Assembly: GCA_016081115.2 (NCBI GenBank)
Contig: JABTTQ020000358.1
Location: forward strand, 124,001-188,000
Direction of reading: 5' to 3'
DNA: 64,000 nt
From: Rehmannia glutinosa
Taxonomy: Eukaryota; Streptophyta; Magnoliopsida; Lamiales; Orobanchaceae
The notes beneath the pieces were generated by a model, which had not been told where the DNA came from, did no database searches, and worked only from the letters and a program-made list of their open reading frames with translations. The translations under genes and the position numbers were made by a program. Below, in pieces: positions 33,734 through 45,053 of this stretch. Within the stretch, counting starts at the first letter, position 1. Each line of letters starts with the position of its first letter.

Positions 33734-34195
33734 TTACACAAAGACAACCCTAATCTGGCACTGTTGTGGCCTCATATTACACTTGCGAGGAAGCTCTGTA
33801 GCCCTCTGATAGACCTGAGATTGGCCCATCTCCTCCTGTCCGCCCTGCTGCAACTGCCTCACCGCGTGCCTAATGGCTTCGCACCGGCATTGCTCGTTCA
33901 CATTCTTCAATTGCTGACAGCATTCTCTCAGGGACTGCTGTTGCTGTGCAGGATTTCCAGTGCTCATTTCGAGAACTTCATCTTCTCCGTTGTACGGACT
34001 CCTCTGAGATAGGTACATTTGGCACGACCGGAATTGACGCCCCTGGAGCTGGCGTTGGCACTGCTGTTGCTGGCCTGGATTGCCCTCCTCGTCGAAAGTG
34101 GTGGTGGTGACGGTGGTGGTGTAGGTGGTGGCGGTGGCGAGGGTCACCAGGGCCACCAGTAGAGCTGCTGCGAGGGTTATCTTTCTGGTTGCCAT
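33734..34195 (-). CDS. 2S albumin seed storage protein, copy B
   Basis: A 153-aa precursor, single exon, with the same layout as copy A: signal peptide 1-22 and eight conserved cysteines at the same positions. The six replacements relative to copy A are K4R, R60M, E70G, G83A, Q97K and Q122E; none touches a cysteine. The extra Met adds sulfur. The intact frame and near identity suggest that both copies are functional and that the duplication is recent or homogenised by gene conversion. TATA, ACGT and RY elements are kept upstream. Confidence 0.95.
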   Translation of the reverse strand: MATRKITLAAALLVALVTLATATTYTTTVTTTTFDEEGNPGQQQQCQRQLQGRQFRSCQMYLSQRSPYNGEDEVLEMSTGNPAQQQQSLRECCQQLKNVNEQCRCEAIRHAVRQLQQGGQEEMGQSQVYQRATELPRKCNMRPQQCQIRVVFV

Positions 34196-34288
34196 TGTTG
34201 TGTATGTGTTGGATGTGATATTTGGGAAGGAGATAGTTTGAGTGTTGTTGCTTGGTGTGGTGAGAGAAATGGTGGTGGCTTTGAGGGG

Positions 34289-34424
34289 TATTTATGGTGG
34301 GTTTGTGTGTTTGCATGGCTTTTACGTGTTTGGTTTTGGGAGAGTGACAGAGTGTAGGTGGATGAGTTTTGGTGGGGGGTTGAGGGTTTGCGTTTTCAAG
34401 CTTCCACATCGAATTTACATGCAT
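34289..34424 (-). promoter_or_regulatory. Seed-type promoter elements of albumin B (TATA, ACGT core, RY)
   Basis: TATA box 'ataaata' on the minus strand at 34295-34289, about 95 bp before the ATG; an ACGT core ('aacacgtaaaag') near 34330-34318; and an extended RY motif ATGCATG within 34424-34418 (CATGCAT on the plus strand). Order and spacing match copy A. Confidence 0.7.
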
Positions 34425-34525
34425 ATGTTGCCAAAAACTATTGGGAAATTGAATTTGGTAGATGTCATTTTGTATGAAGATGTCACAAGTTGGTAGTACA
34501 AGGATATATTTGTATTTTTTTTTTT

Positions 34526-34725
34526 TAGGGGTAGCATCCGACACGATACCTAATTCAACCGGAAGTTCGAGAAAAACCCGAATGCGAAAACAACTAATAC
34601 AAATCGACACGATGTTTACCAATTTGTCAAACAAAATTATTTTATATTTTGATTAATTTTGACATACTTTAAGCATAACCCGAAATCAACATGAACCCAA
34701 TCGATGACCCAAATTGCCACCCCTA
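34526..34725. mobile_element. hAT-like MITE in the upstream flank of albumin B
   Basis: The left end is 'taggggtagcatccgacacg' and the inverse of the right end is 'taggggtggcaatttgggtc'. TAGGGGTG-type termini are typical of hAT MITEs. It inserted in a T-rich stretch, so the 8-bp duplication cannot be read exactly. The matching position in albumin unit A lacks it. Confidence 0.65.
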
Positions 34726-34765
34726 TTTTTTCCTTGTCGTAATTGAATTTTGCATTTGCTATTTA

Positions 34766-35055
34766 ACAGGGTCCATAAGTTAATACACAAAGTTGTGCAC
34801 TTGTGCTAGCATTAGCTCATATTAAGTGTATGGAGACCTAAGGGTCAAAATCCACGAAAACTCTTGTATCATGATTAGAAGGTATATACAAAATGAACAA
34901 ATAGTTTATACCAAGCAAGTCTACCTTATTCATTGCCTTTGCATCAATAAAATATGCTCATTTACAAAATGAAATGTATCAAGGGACAACGTCCCACCTT
35001 GCCTGCATATAATAATACATGTATCTATGTGAAAGAAAATTTACATAACCTTTAT
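34766..35055. other. Intergenic, 3' flank of the At5g03900-like gene
   Basis: Short AT-rich stretch. The part near 35055 is the probable 3' UTR of the minus-strand gene that follows. Confidence 0.4.
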
Positions 35056-38000
35056 TTAGTCAGACTTTTCAATCTCTCTGAATCTCTGATCCCATTCTCG
35101 GGCCTCATAATCCTGCTCATACATATCCCTCTCAGTACTATAAATAATTCTATCCTTGCCAATGAATGTCCTTTGCGCCATGTCTCGAGCACTTAAAAGC
35201 TGAAAATATTGGATATAAAGAAGTTATATTCGAAACAGAAAGAATATATAACCATAAAGGACATGACATTGTGAAATCAAAAATCATCCTATTGACCTTT
35301 GTACATTTTTCAAATTCGTATATAGATGAAGATTAGTATAAACCCAATGTCAGATTAGATGGATATATCATATACGAGAACACTTGGAGTAGGAAATAAA
35401 TCATGAGAAAAAATGAATGGATTAAAGTGTATAAGATAGTCATTAATGTTTAACACCATTGGCAATCATAGGACCACACTACATCATTTAAGGCCACAGA
35501 AATGGATGGAAAAATAAATTAATCCACACAATTATTAGTTACGAATACTGCATTGCGAATGTACACTAAGCATCGGAGTAAACAATTGTGATCTTGACTA
35601 TTGACATTGAGGACATGTTCAATAGTGAGTTAGGATATTATATAGGGATAACTACAGAAACTACCCCTGAGGTTTGTGTTAATTACAAAAAAAATCATAG
35701 ATGGTTTGAAAATTAAAAGAAAACCCCTTGAGGTTTGTTTCTGTGTTGAATGTAAGGGGGTAATTGCAATATTTTTACAAATGTAAAGGGGTGTTTGAAA
35801 AGTTTATGCTTATGAAGGAGTAAAGCATAATACAGCTCAAACCTCACCTCACGTGTTTTTTTGGTAATTTTCAAAAACTTGTGGGTTATTTTTGTAATTA
35901 ACCCAAATCTCAGGGGGAGTTTTTGTAATTATCCCTGTTATATAATCACTTCGATTAGTTGGAAACAGATCTAAAGAGGATTTTGAGTAATCATGTTAGT
36001 GAATTATCATTACTGTGTTTACCTTCCGCCTCAAAGAAAGGTCAGGTGATTCTAGTGCCCTGGCCCGCTGTTCCCTCGCTCGATTCCTTTTTACAATTTT
36101 TGCGTTTTTGTTTTGAACGAAAAACCACCGAATTAACGGAATCGCAAAGAAAGAGCCAGCATAGATCTGCAAGGTTAAATGTAACTTTTAGGAGTAAAGC
36201 AACATCAAACTAATTTAGCAGCAACAAGGCAGTCTCCAATAGAAAGTATACACTCTAAGCAATGGGGACGGTTTGCAATACCAAAAACAATTATACCTGA
36301 AGCAGGGGAAATATATCGGACACAAATGATATGAAACCACTCGGGCTAACCGTCATGTTCCTTCAAGTTAAAATTCAAACAGGAAGTCAGAGAAATAGTG
36401 GAAAGACTTAAAATATCGAAACAAAAAGCAATGCAAGCAGAATCATACTTCAACATGGTACCAAGAATTACAACCCCAAAAAAATTAAGGCCACCAAGAC
36501 CAACCACCATCGCCCTCTCTGAAGCACTAGTTTTGCTGCAGAAAAAAAAATGTCACAATAATATCAGGAATGCATGATATTGACCAAATTATATTTTACG
36601 AGAAAATGAGTACCTAAATTGCCATTTCTTTTCCTTAAAGAACTTTTCAACTTCTCCAACCCACTCAGCCCATTTTCTTCCAACATATTCCTTCCGCCCA
36701 CTCCTCTGTGGAGCAGCAGTGCGTTGTAGTGATGGAAAACGGTATAAAATATTCCCCTGCAGGTACATATATTCAAAGAGAAAGAGATACTGATTTAATA
36801 TGATTTCTATAATTACGTATAACATGCAACACATATAAACCAACAAATAAGTTACAGAAAAGGGAAATTGCAAGGAGAAAAAGTGGGACGTGGTTTGACA
36901 TATGAGATAATACTAAGTTTCTTGAATTTACATGGCAAATAATAACGAACCTCATTTGATGCTCCAAATGTACATGAGGAAATCAACATTGTCCTCTATT
37001 TGTGAACAAGAAACTCATGGAACTTATTATACCCATACAGATCAAGGAAGCAGTTTGCTACTGCCAGCCAAGTAAAAGCTTCATTAGAGAAAATGACATT
37101 ACACAACTCTTTTTAAACTACAGAATTCATTTGGCAATCTTAAATGACATCTTACATTTTACCATCCTATGCAACTCCATTACTTAGTGAGTGGTTAAAA
37201 AAATTGACATTTGATTGGTATAAATTATGCGGAAAGAGCTGATGCAATTTTTATAAGCAAATATGTCACACCTTCCACAACTATATAATTAAAAAGATTT
37301 CAAGCCACATGCATTTAGTAAATGCATACATATGTAGAAAACCAAATTCTGGCTGACCTCTTTATCCACTTCGGGCTGACCATCAAATCGTAGCAGCACT
37401 GGTAGTATGTATGAGTCATCATCCTGGAGGAATTGAAAATAACATATGCAATCAATAGCAAGAAAGATGGGAATTGAACGGGAACAGACACAAAGATACT
37501 TCCTCGTGCCTATATGCACAAACACAAGCAAAACCAAAATCACAGCACACAAGACATACATGCACGCTAAACCTGCAATCACATATAGGGGGTTGCGGAA
37601 TAAGAAACAAACACAAGTTACATACATTAGTGGACAACTACTTCTAGTAACTAAGCTTAAAACCACCCATATGTTCAAATTAAATGGCATTGACCGACTT
37701 TGACACATCACTCTAAACCAGCCAACTCAAAACTGGAAACCTAGAAAGTCTATCATGTTTCTAAGATGAAAGAGCCAAAATACTAACTTTTATCTCAGTG
37801 TATAAGTGAGGTTTGATAGTACCATATTTTCAGTAGTCTCCAGATCAAGATATGGAGCAAGTTCTTCAGCTGTGACAATACCACCATTTGAAGCTATGTA
37901 CTGTCCAATCTGCAGACATATTTAGGGAAAAGAAATTATCACACATACTAGCTGTTAAGAGGTAGACAGATTGTAACCAATCAAACCAGCTTCATGTACA

Positions 38001-41000
38001 ATATTAAAGAGGATAGATCCAAAGAAAAGGTTAAACATCTTAACAAAGAACATAAAAAAGTTCAGAATTAAGTACCAAGAACAATCAGATTTCATATACT
38101 AGAGTCAAAAACATTTTTTTCATATCAGACTGCCTGGAACAGTATCCGAGAGTGACATCAAGTGCCCAGCTCAAAATAACTTGTCAGATTTGCAGCCTTG
38201 AATTTCGAAAGAATTATTTCAAGGTGAGGTCTAATAACCTAATAAGTTTTATCACATCCACACAGAGATTGATTTGTACAAACTTCAGACTAAGGAATAC
38301 CCGCAGCACTCATCACTCTTTCCTGCACATTATCTGAAAGATGTAAGTTTCACATCGATAACTCAGTGATTGTTGAGTTACCGGAAAGTTCAGGGATTGT
38401 GATTCATGATCTGAAGTTTGAGCAAAGCCAACTAAGGTTTGAGTTTTGACTAACAAGTGATAAACACCCAAATTATCCCGCCGAAACCCATCAAGAATAA
38501 TTAGCTGTGCATGCAAACATTTATTATAATAGGTGTACAAGGGTGCGACAATTAGACTTGGGGGTGGCAATTTCTCACACGACACGAAAACACTACACGA
38601 ACCTAACACGTTATAAGTGGGTTAGGGTTGAGGCAAATTTAACACTACATGAACCTAACACGAGAAAGTGTTATATCTAGAAATAAATGAAAATATGGCT
38701 TATAACCGTAAATGATGGCGCGATATGATCCGTATAGCCGACCCCACATAGTGGGATTAAGGCTTAGTTTGTTGTTGTTGTTGTATGAACCTAACACGAG
38801 AAAGTGTTATATAGATCTATATGGGTTGAGTTGTTTATGCAACCCATTTGTCCCCCACCCACTTAAACCTTTCGGATAAATGGGTAACGAAGAGCAAAAG
38901 TGTTCTGCAGCATTACGACAATAATTTCGTAGTACTTTTTACAATAAATTTCCTCATATTGATCCAGCAGTTAGAACAGATACAACTAACAAACTGCGGA
39001 GTCAAAAAAAAGGAGCTTAAAAAAAGTGACTTCTTGGTCAAAACCCAAGCCCTTCAAGGGCGACTAGTAGAAAATCAAGTGATTTTCAACTTCTGAAGAC
39101 AAAGCCTTGAAGATTTTAGAGCAAATTTAATGGACAATCAAGATCCATGAACCCACATGTTATTTCCTGTCTAAGCAATTGTCGTATCATATTGTCCTTG
39201 CACATAAGACAGAATCTTGACAGTTGGCACGCATTTTCAGACAAAAATTAGCATAGTTATGAAGCTTTATATTTTGAGTCTTTTTCAAGAGAATCTTAGG
39301 AAGCTTGGGGCAATCAATACCAACATTTTAGTGAATGATGTGCGCAACCTGAAATTTCAGTGTCTCAGAGTACCAACCGACTAACAGTTAGCTGCTCTAC
39401 ACTCTCTCTTCACAAAATTTGGAGTTTGTAGTCCCAATAGGTCATCTTTCAAACCTTGTAGACAGACTTTCTTTGCATGGGCTTCTTTTATCAGGTAAAA
39501 AACTCCAAGATTAAGATTTTTTGCTAGTGCTAGTGCTTAAAAAGGATGAAGACTACTCTTCGTTCCAGGCCAGGAAACCTACGTTGTCCTCCAAATGTGA
39601 GCTTTATAAGTATACATCATCCTCACAATCATAAGCTTCTGTTCTTTCCCTTTTTTTCAACATCTTCATTCTGCTCAGGGAACAGAGAGAACATTATGAA
39701 CTTGTTTTCTGACATTACAGTTTGGTCTGATGCACCGGAGGTGAATGTCAAATTTGGAAAAATGAATTTGGTGTTAGCAGGGCTGCAATGACAGGAACAA
39801 TTCCACAGAAGAATAACAGAAATTTCCCAACATAAATTCTGTCCGTACTATGGGGATTATATATTCTTCTTGGCCGCACATTTGAGCCACGTCAGTGGAC
39901 ACTTTTACAAGAATAATTTGATATAATTAACATGCAATTAAAATTCTTTTTTTTTTTTTCTACTGTGACTAATAGTACAGATTCTTTGTCTTTCAAGAAA
40001 GGTGCACTGGTCCTCGAAAGTGTAGAGTCTTCCCTTATTTATCAACTTGCTTTCACCAAAAGATAAAAAGCAGAAAATATTCTCGAGCTTATTTTTGCAT
40101 TGCTTAGGATGTTCTCCAGGCTGTTCTTTTGTTCAAGACATCTGGGCCTCTAACTAGCTTGAAAATCATGACACGTAATACAAAAAAAATGTGGACAATC
40201 GTATCCATTTGGTATAATGAGGAATTTGCAAATACAGACAAGATTGGAAAAAAATTAAAGATGCAGAACAATTATAAAGACACAATGCGATGAAAACATT
40301 AAAGTAACGGACCACTGAAATCAGTGCTCAATTATTACCAACTTCCACCTCTCTTCTTCAATCCCTTGGTTGGGATCACCATCCCGAATACAAAGGAAAA
40401 ACCTGAAAATTAAGAAATAAAAAGAATTTACTTTTAAAATATAGGAAAGATCCATAACCATACTACCTGCAGTTAGATGTTTCTTACAGATTCAATGAAG
40501 TTCATCCCACCATCACCTTCTCTTACTCTCCGTCTCCTGTAATAATTTGGATCCCAATACCTGGACAAAGTAATAGATAGGTGACTTGGACTCTGCATCA
40601 GACGAAAAGTCACACAAATATGCTGGCATTTTTCTTCTATAGCCAACTATGCTGGATGAGTAGGCCAGCTAAAGAGAATCAGGCTGATTACTGTCTTGCT
40701 CATGTTAATGGATGTTACTGTTACTTTTATTGGCATTTATAGACTTCCCACTCTCAAGGTCTGTCTATTATTCTGAGAGAGAAAATTAAATTGTCTGCTG
40801 TAAGAGGGTATATGGTCAACCATTCATCATGTGTTTGCACTGTTAACATTAAAGAATTATTTATCCCAAAATCAGGGCATCGAGGTGGTTTGAATTTGAT
40901 CCCACTTTGGGGCTAACCGTTAGGTGTTAGAAGTGGCCTTTGCAACCTCCCTGTTTCCCATCCCCTCCCCTTTCACATTTTACCAAAGTATGAGTGAAGG

Positions 41001-42507
41001 TCCATTCGCCTCACCAGTCTTTCCCTCTCCCCAATTCTACTGCATTCTTCCTATGAAATGAAACCTCATGGTTAACTATGGCAGATGAAAATTCATTTCC
41101 AAACTTCTGGCTTTTTCATGATCTGGAAATTGAATGATATATAATAAGTTATACCAAAACAATATACATATTCGGACAACACATAAAAAGTTCAAAGCAC
41201 TACTAAAGAACATGCCACATGGTATATATAATAATTTAACACCCATCACTGATGGACAAGTTACCAATCCCTTTACATTTCTTTTGCAGTAAATATGTCA
41301 ATGCGATAACAAAGTAATTTGTCATTATGTAACTAAAATCCTAGAATTAAATTCTCAAATCCCCACAAGATAACCAAGGCTTATCTGTAGTATCAAGCAA
41401 ACAACGGTACCACTTAGCAAAAAGTCTAATCATTAAAGATAAGCTTCTTCGAATTTCACTCGAACGGTAACAAAAGGCCCTCTTTAAAATCTATATTGGA
41501 TAAATGATAAGTCATAATTTAGAGGTATTACCAGAATAAATCAGTTGGACTTAGATAAAAAGTGAAACCAGGGCTGTATGATCTTCCTCGTCTGCCACGA
41601 TCGTCTGAGTCACTGTTTGAGATCATGAACACCAAAAGTCAGTGATAATAAGATTGCATGATAGGCAGTTGTGTTACCAAAACTCAGTTTGGACGTGCAA
41701 AGGCTAAGACTTATACCGACTACTTGAGGCTATAGCAATGATCGTGGTATAAACAAGAACAATGGATGCGATCAGTGCTGTCCCAAAGGAAACCCGAACC
41801 AAGTACTCAGCTGCCATCTGTCAATCGAAATTTCACTCCAATCAAAATGTAATCATCGTGAACCAGCACAAATCCACCAACAAGATTAGTCTGTACCTTC
41901 CCCTTTTCCAGCAAAGGTTCAATCTTCATCCCAAACGACTTGGCAGCAAGTTTTGATCTATAATCCTTGGGAAAAACATATAAAACATCACCTTCATCCG
42001 ACACCTATTAAACAAAGAGCATCACAAGTTAACAACCATAACCATTCAATAGCATCTTCCACATTATAAACATCCCATCTACAAACTATCGTATAAAGCA
42101 TGACAAATAACCTCTAAGAAGCCATTGGTGTCAGCAGCGAGAGCCTGAAGAGCTCTTTGAGCTTCATTCAACTTGAGCCCGGCTTTACTCGCCACGTCTC
42201 CAATGGTGACTCTCCTCCCGCTGGAATCAATGGCATCCATCGCTCGCTTCCGCACGTCGGACGGCAATTTATCACTCTCAACCCTGCCGCCGGGCCTAAT
42301 AGCTGACGTTGTGACATCAACACTACTGCTAGCCCTAATTACGGCGATAGATGTTTTTCCGCGCCCGAACTTTGAGGGTTGGGGAATTATCAGGGATGGC
42401 AGAGGAGTAAAATAATTGAATTGGGAGGGTTTAAATGGTTTATGAGAGAGGCTTAAAGAGTGGGATTTTGGGGTAAAAACGACAAAGCAAGCAGACATGG
42501 TTGCCAT
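35056..42507 (-). CDS. Plastid membrane protein like Arabidopsis At5g03900 ('iron-sulfur cluster biosynthesis family'), 13 exons, frame broken in exon 6
   Basis: Exons on the minus strand: 42507-42112, 42004-41897, 41817-41717, 41612-41532, 40560-40488, 40402-40339, 37909-37823, 37423-37358, 36756-36614, 36535-36449, 36360-36297, 36166-36023, 35199-35056. All junctions are GT-AG. The N-terminus is Ser/Thr/Pro-rich, as in a chloroplast transit peptide. Conserved parts include 'RVTIGDVASKAGLKLNEAQR', 'GDVLYVFPKDYRSKLAAKSF', 'YILPVLLRFDGQPE' and 'WVGEVEKFFKEKKWQF'. Hydrophobic segments at 'FGTALIASIVLVYTTIIAIA' and in exons 10 and 12 look like membrane helices. The function is not well established. 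Exon 6 is 64 nt where 66 are needed: the normal reading 'DGDPNQGIEEERWKL' is out of frame with exon 5, which predicts a stop after about 250 residues. With two more bases the gene would encode 519 aa. Either an assembly indel or decay. Confidence 0.85.
35645..35935. mobile_element. Mutator-like MITE of the 'gggataattac' family, in intron 12 of the At5g03900-like gene
   Basis: A 291-bp element with termini 'gggataactacagaaac' and 'ttttgtaattatccc'. The flanking 9-mers 'tattatata' (35636-35644) and 'tgttatata' (35936-35944) agree at 8 of 9 positions. It lies between exons 12 and 13, clear of the splice sites. Confidence 0.8.
38677..38784 (+). mobile_element. 5'-truncated Au-type SINE in intron 6 of the At5g03900-like gene
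   Basis: The 3' part 'atccgtatagccgacccc', then 'acatagtgggattaaggctt' and a TTG-repeat tail, is characteristic of the plant Au SINE family. The upstream promoter part is missing. A perfect 28-bp duplication lies at 38649-38676 and 38785-38812 (begins 'atgaacctaacacg', ends 'gtgttatat'), unusually long for a SINE. It landed inside an older hAT-like scrap that starts near 38571 with 'gggggtggcaatttc'. Confidence 0.8.
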
Positions 42508-42783
42508 TTACAGCTTACTTCGCAGATTTTTAGACTGCCTGTTACTTGTTTGTGCTTAGGTTTTCAGCCATGGATAAAAGATATTTTTCAGTCTTTTATT
42601 TTACGAATATATCTATATATATACTGTGGAGGTGCTTGAAATTGAACGCTAGTTTTCTTGGTGGTGAAGACGTTCTGAGTCTCAAGGCTAGTTGAATGGA
42701 AAGCGGGACTGCGAGAGGATGACGCTTGTTAATTTACATTTTTACCCTCTTATATTCCTGCCTATTTATAATTTAATTAATTA
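42508..42783 (-). promoter_or_regulatory. Upstream region of the At5g03900-like gene
   Basis: A TA-rich 'tatctatatatatact' stretch at about 42606-42621 sits about 105 bp before the start codon on the minus strand and is the best TATA candidate. A Helitron begins immediately beyond 42783, so the native promoter is short or ends here. Confidence 0.4.
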
Positions 42784-44184
42784 CTAGTAATCCCGCACGT
42801 GCGCTGCACGTGTATTTTTATTTTAATATTAATATTTTATCATGCAAATATCTATTAACATGAATGAGTATTTATTATTTTATTTTTATAATAATATTTA
42901 TATAATGTAAATAAAAACAAAAATTATCTATCAAAGAGTCAAAGTTATGATTTCGATTATAAATTTAAATGTCAAAATTTATCTCGTTTATATTTCTCAA
43001 TCTACGTTTATCTCTATATTACTATTTCTCTCTCTCTCTCAACAATTATATATATGTATAATTGTGAAACTTGTATATTCATATTGAACTTGTATTGTTG
43101 AAAAAACATGAATATTTCAATCACATTGTTAATCTATCTTTTCTTAACAAAATGTGATATAAATTTATCAAGTTTTCATAGGAAAATATTTATGAAGAAA
43201 TGTAATTACAAATTTTCAAATAATAAAGTTTAAGTGCCAAAAGTATTCTCGTTGGATTAATCTCTCTGATCATATTAAATATCGATGGCATTGGTAGACA
43301 TGAAAAATATTGCAATCGAAAAGCATGAAGTTGCTTGCTTGAGTAATATAATAAAAAAAACATAATAACTTGATTTTTTTCACGTATTGAATCATTATAG
43401 AATGAAGCTTCGGTAGTCAATAAAATGGAAAAAAAACATATTCGTATGTGATTAGTAGTTAAGAGTATCAAATGCTAAAAGATATCTAGCATTTATAAAC
43501 ATCAAATATTGGAAAATTAAATATTGTTATATTAAATTATAATCTAAATAGTTACAATTTTTATTTAGTACATTCATTTTGCATTTAGTGTTATCCAGTT
43601 GAATCCAAACATTAATATAGTAAGTAACATTTTGTTAATCTTTCTGTAATTAATATAAATATATTTTATTTATAGACACTTCTCAAATTTTCTATAAGTT
43701 TTAACTAAAATAATATTATGTCATATACTATTTTTCTATATTTAGTTATGTAATTGTTGTCAGTTAGATTTCAATTAAAAACAAATATAGTAAATCTCAT
43801 ATATCGATATTTTAACTTGAAAGTTTGTTTGTATTTATTTATAAATAAATTGTATCTATAATATAATGTGGCATGTAACACATTGTTCTTTTTACTATAT
43901 TAATTTCGTAATTATTGTCAATTCAACTTATAAATTGGAATTAACTCCAAATTAGATAACTGGTAGACAATAGTTTCTATAAACACAAATTTTCCTATGC
44001 AACTCATTTGAAAACATGGTACAATACATCCAACCCATTTATAATATTTTCCTAATTTATATATAATCTTTGAACAAATCAAGATCAACGGATATGATTG
44101 TACGGTAAAATATTTCCGAGTATAAGAAGAAAAATGAGCGGGAAAATTTTGTTTCAGACTTCTGCTATTATATATATATATGGA
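42784..44184 (-). mobile_element. Non-autonomous Helitron (1.4 kb)
   Basis: On the minus strand the 5' end at 44184 reads 'TCCATATATATATATAATAG' with a host A before it. The 3' end reads '...GGGATTACTAG' at 42784 with a host T after it. Eight bases before that CTAG is a perfect hairpin (7-bp stem CACGTGC/GCACGTG, 3-nt loop, 42796-42812). TC...CTAG ends, a subterminal hairpin and insertion between A and T are the Helitron hallmarks. No Rep/helicase is present; the interior is AT-rich. Confidence 0.85.
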
Positions 44185-44655
44185 TTTGGTTGGAAGTTGG
44201 AACTATTGATAATGATCGACACAGATAATTTTACTCTCAACTTAATTATTGTCTATCACTAACTAAAATAACACCGTGTAACAAAGATAAATAAAATTTC
44301 AATAAAAAGATAAATAAAAAAAATTCAAAATTTGGAAGAATATCATACAAATAATTCACTTCAAATTCTTAAAAACTTTTATGTAAACTATATTATTGTT
44401 AACCGGTGTTTGTTCCTCTTTTCTATATTTTAATTTATGCGTATAATATCATATAATAACATAAAAATAACAAATTTAAAGTTGTAACAAATCAAAGATA
44501 ACAAATTTAAAATATAGTGTAGATAAAATCCTTGATTTTTGGGTTATTTGTTATCTTTTAAAATTGTTATCTTTTAAGTTCAATAGAAAAAAATTCCAAG
44601 CATGGAAAATATAGAAAAATTCCTAAAAAATAGTAACATGTCTTTTAGAATCCAA
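44185..44655. other. Intergenic, repeat-derived
   Basis: AT-rich DNA containing a partial copy (about 44495-44580) of a sequence repeated at 49298-49467 and 49747-49942 ('agataacaaatttaaaatat', 'ggttatttgttatctttt'). No gene. Confidence 0.4.
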
Positions 44656-45053
44656 TATATATATATTATCATGTGGCAGTGTGGACAACTCTAGGCCATT
44701 ACCATGTTTAACCCTAAGGCCAATGTTTTTTCGATTGTTTTTATATTTAATACAACCCATTTAAGGGCACAATGGACATTTTATACATAAAAGCACATGG
44801 CAGTTTTTTAGTAACCCACATAACCTCCCTTTTTTGGGATTTCATTTAATTTTTCTCCCTATTTTGCAATCTTATTTTCATACAAAATCAAAATCCCCCT
44901 TTTTCCGTCTCATTCTTATTCATTATTCTAATCCCCCATTTAATGCTTTATGTTATTGAAAATGTGATTTGGTTCATTTTTTGGTGTACATTTATGTAAG
45001 CATGATACACTTTTCAGTTCTTCTTCCCTATTATAAAGGGATGACACATTTTC

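Larger units (their letters stand above)
33607..34765 (-). repeat. Albumin duplication unit B
   Basis: Homologous to about 26214-27140 in the same orientation. Unit B is longer because a hAT-type MITE (34526-34725) sits in its upstream flank where unit A has only a short 'tggaatttcttgtcg' sequence. The duplication therefore came first and the MITE arrived later. Confidence 0.8.

Noticed and set aside
33978..34634. A 218-codon frame across the albumin B promoter
   Set aside because: It runs through the TATA/RY promoter region and then reads albumin codons in the wrong frame; not a gene.
43020..43050. Possible CRISPR-like or satellite array in CT/TA repeats
   Set aside because: Simple microsatellite only; CRISPR arrays are not expected in a plant nuclear genome and no repeat-spacer structure is seen.
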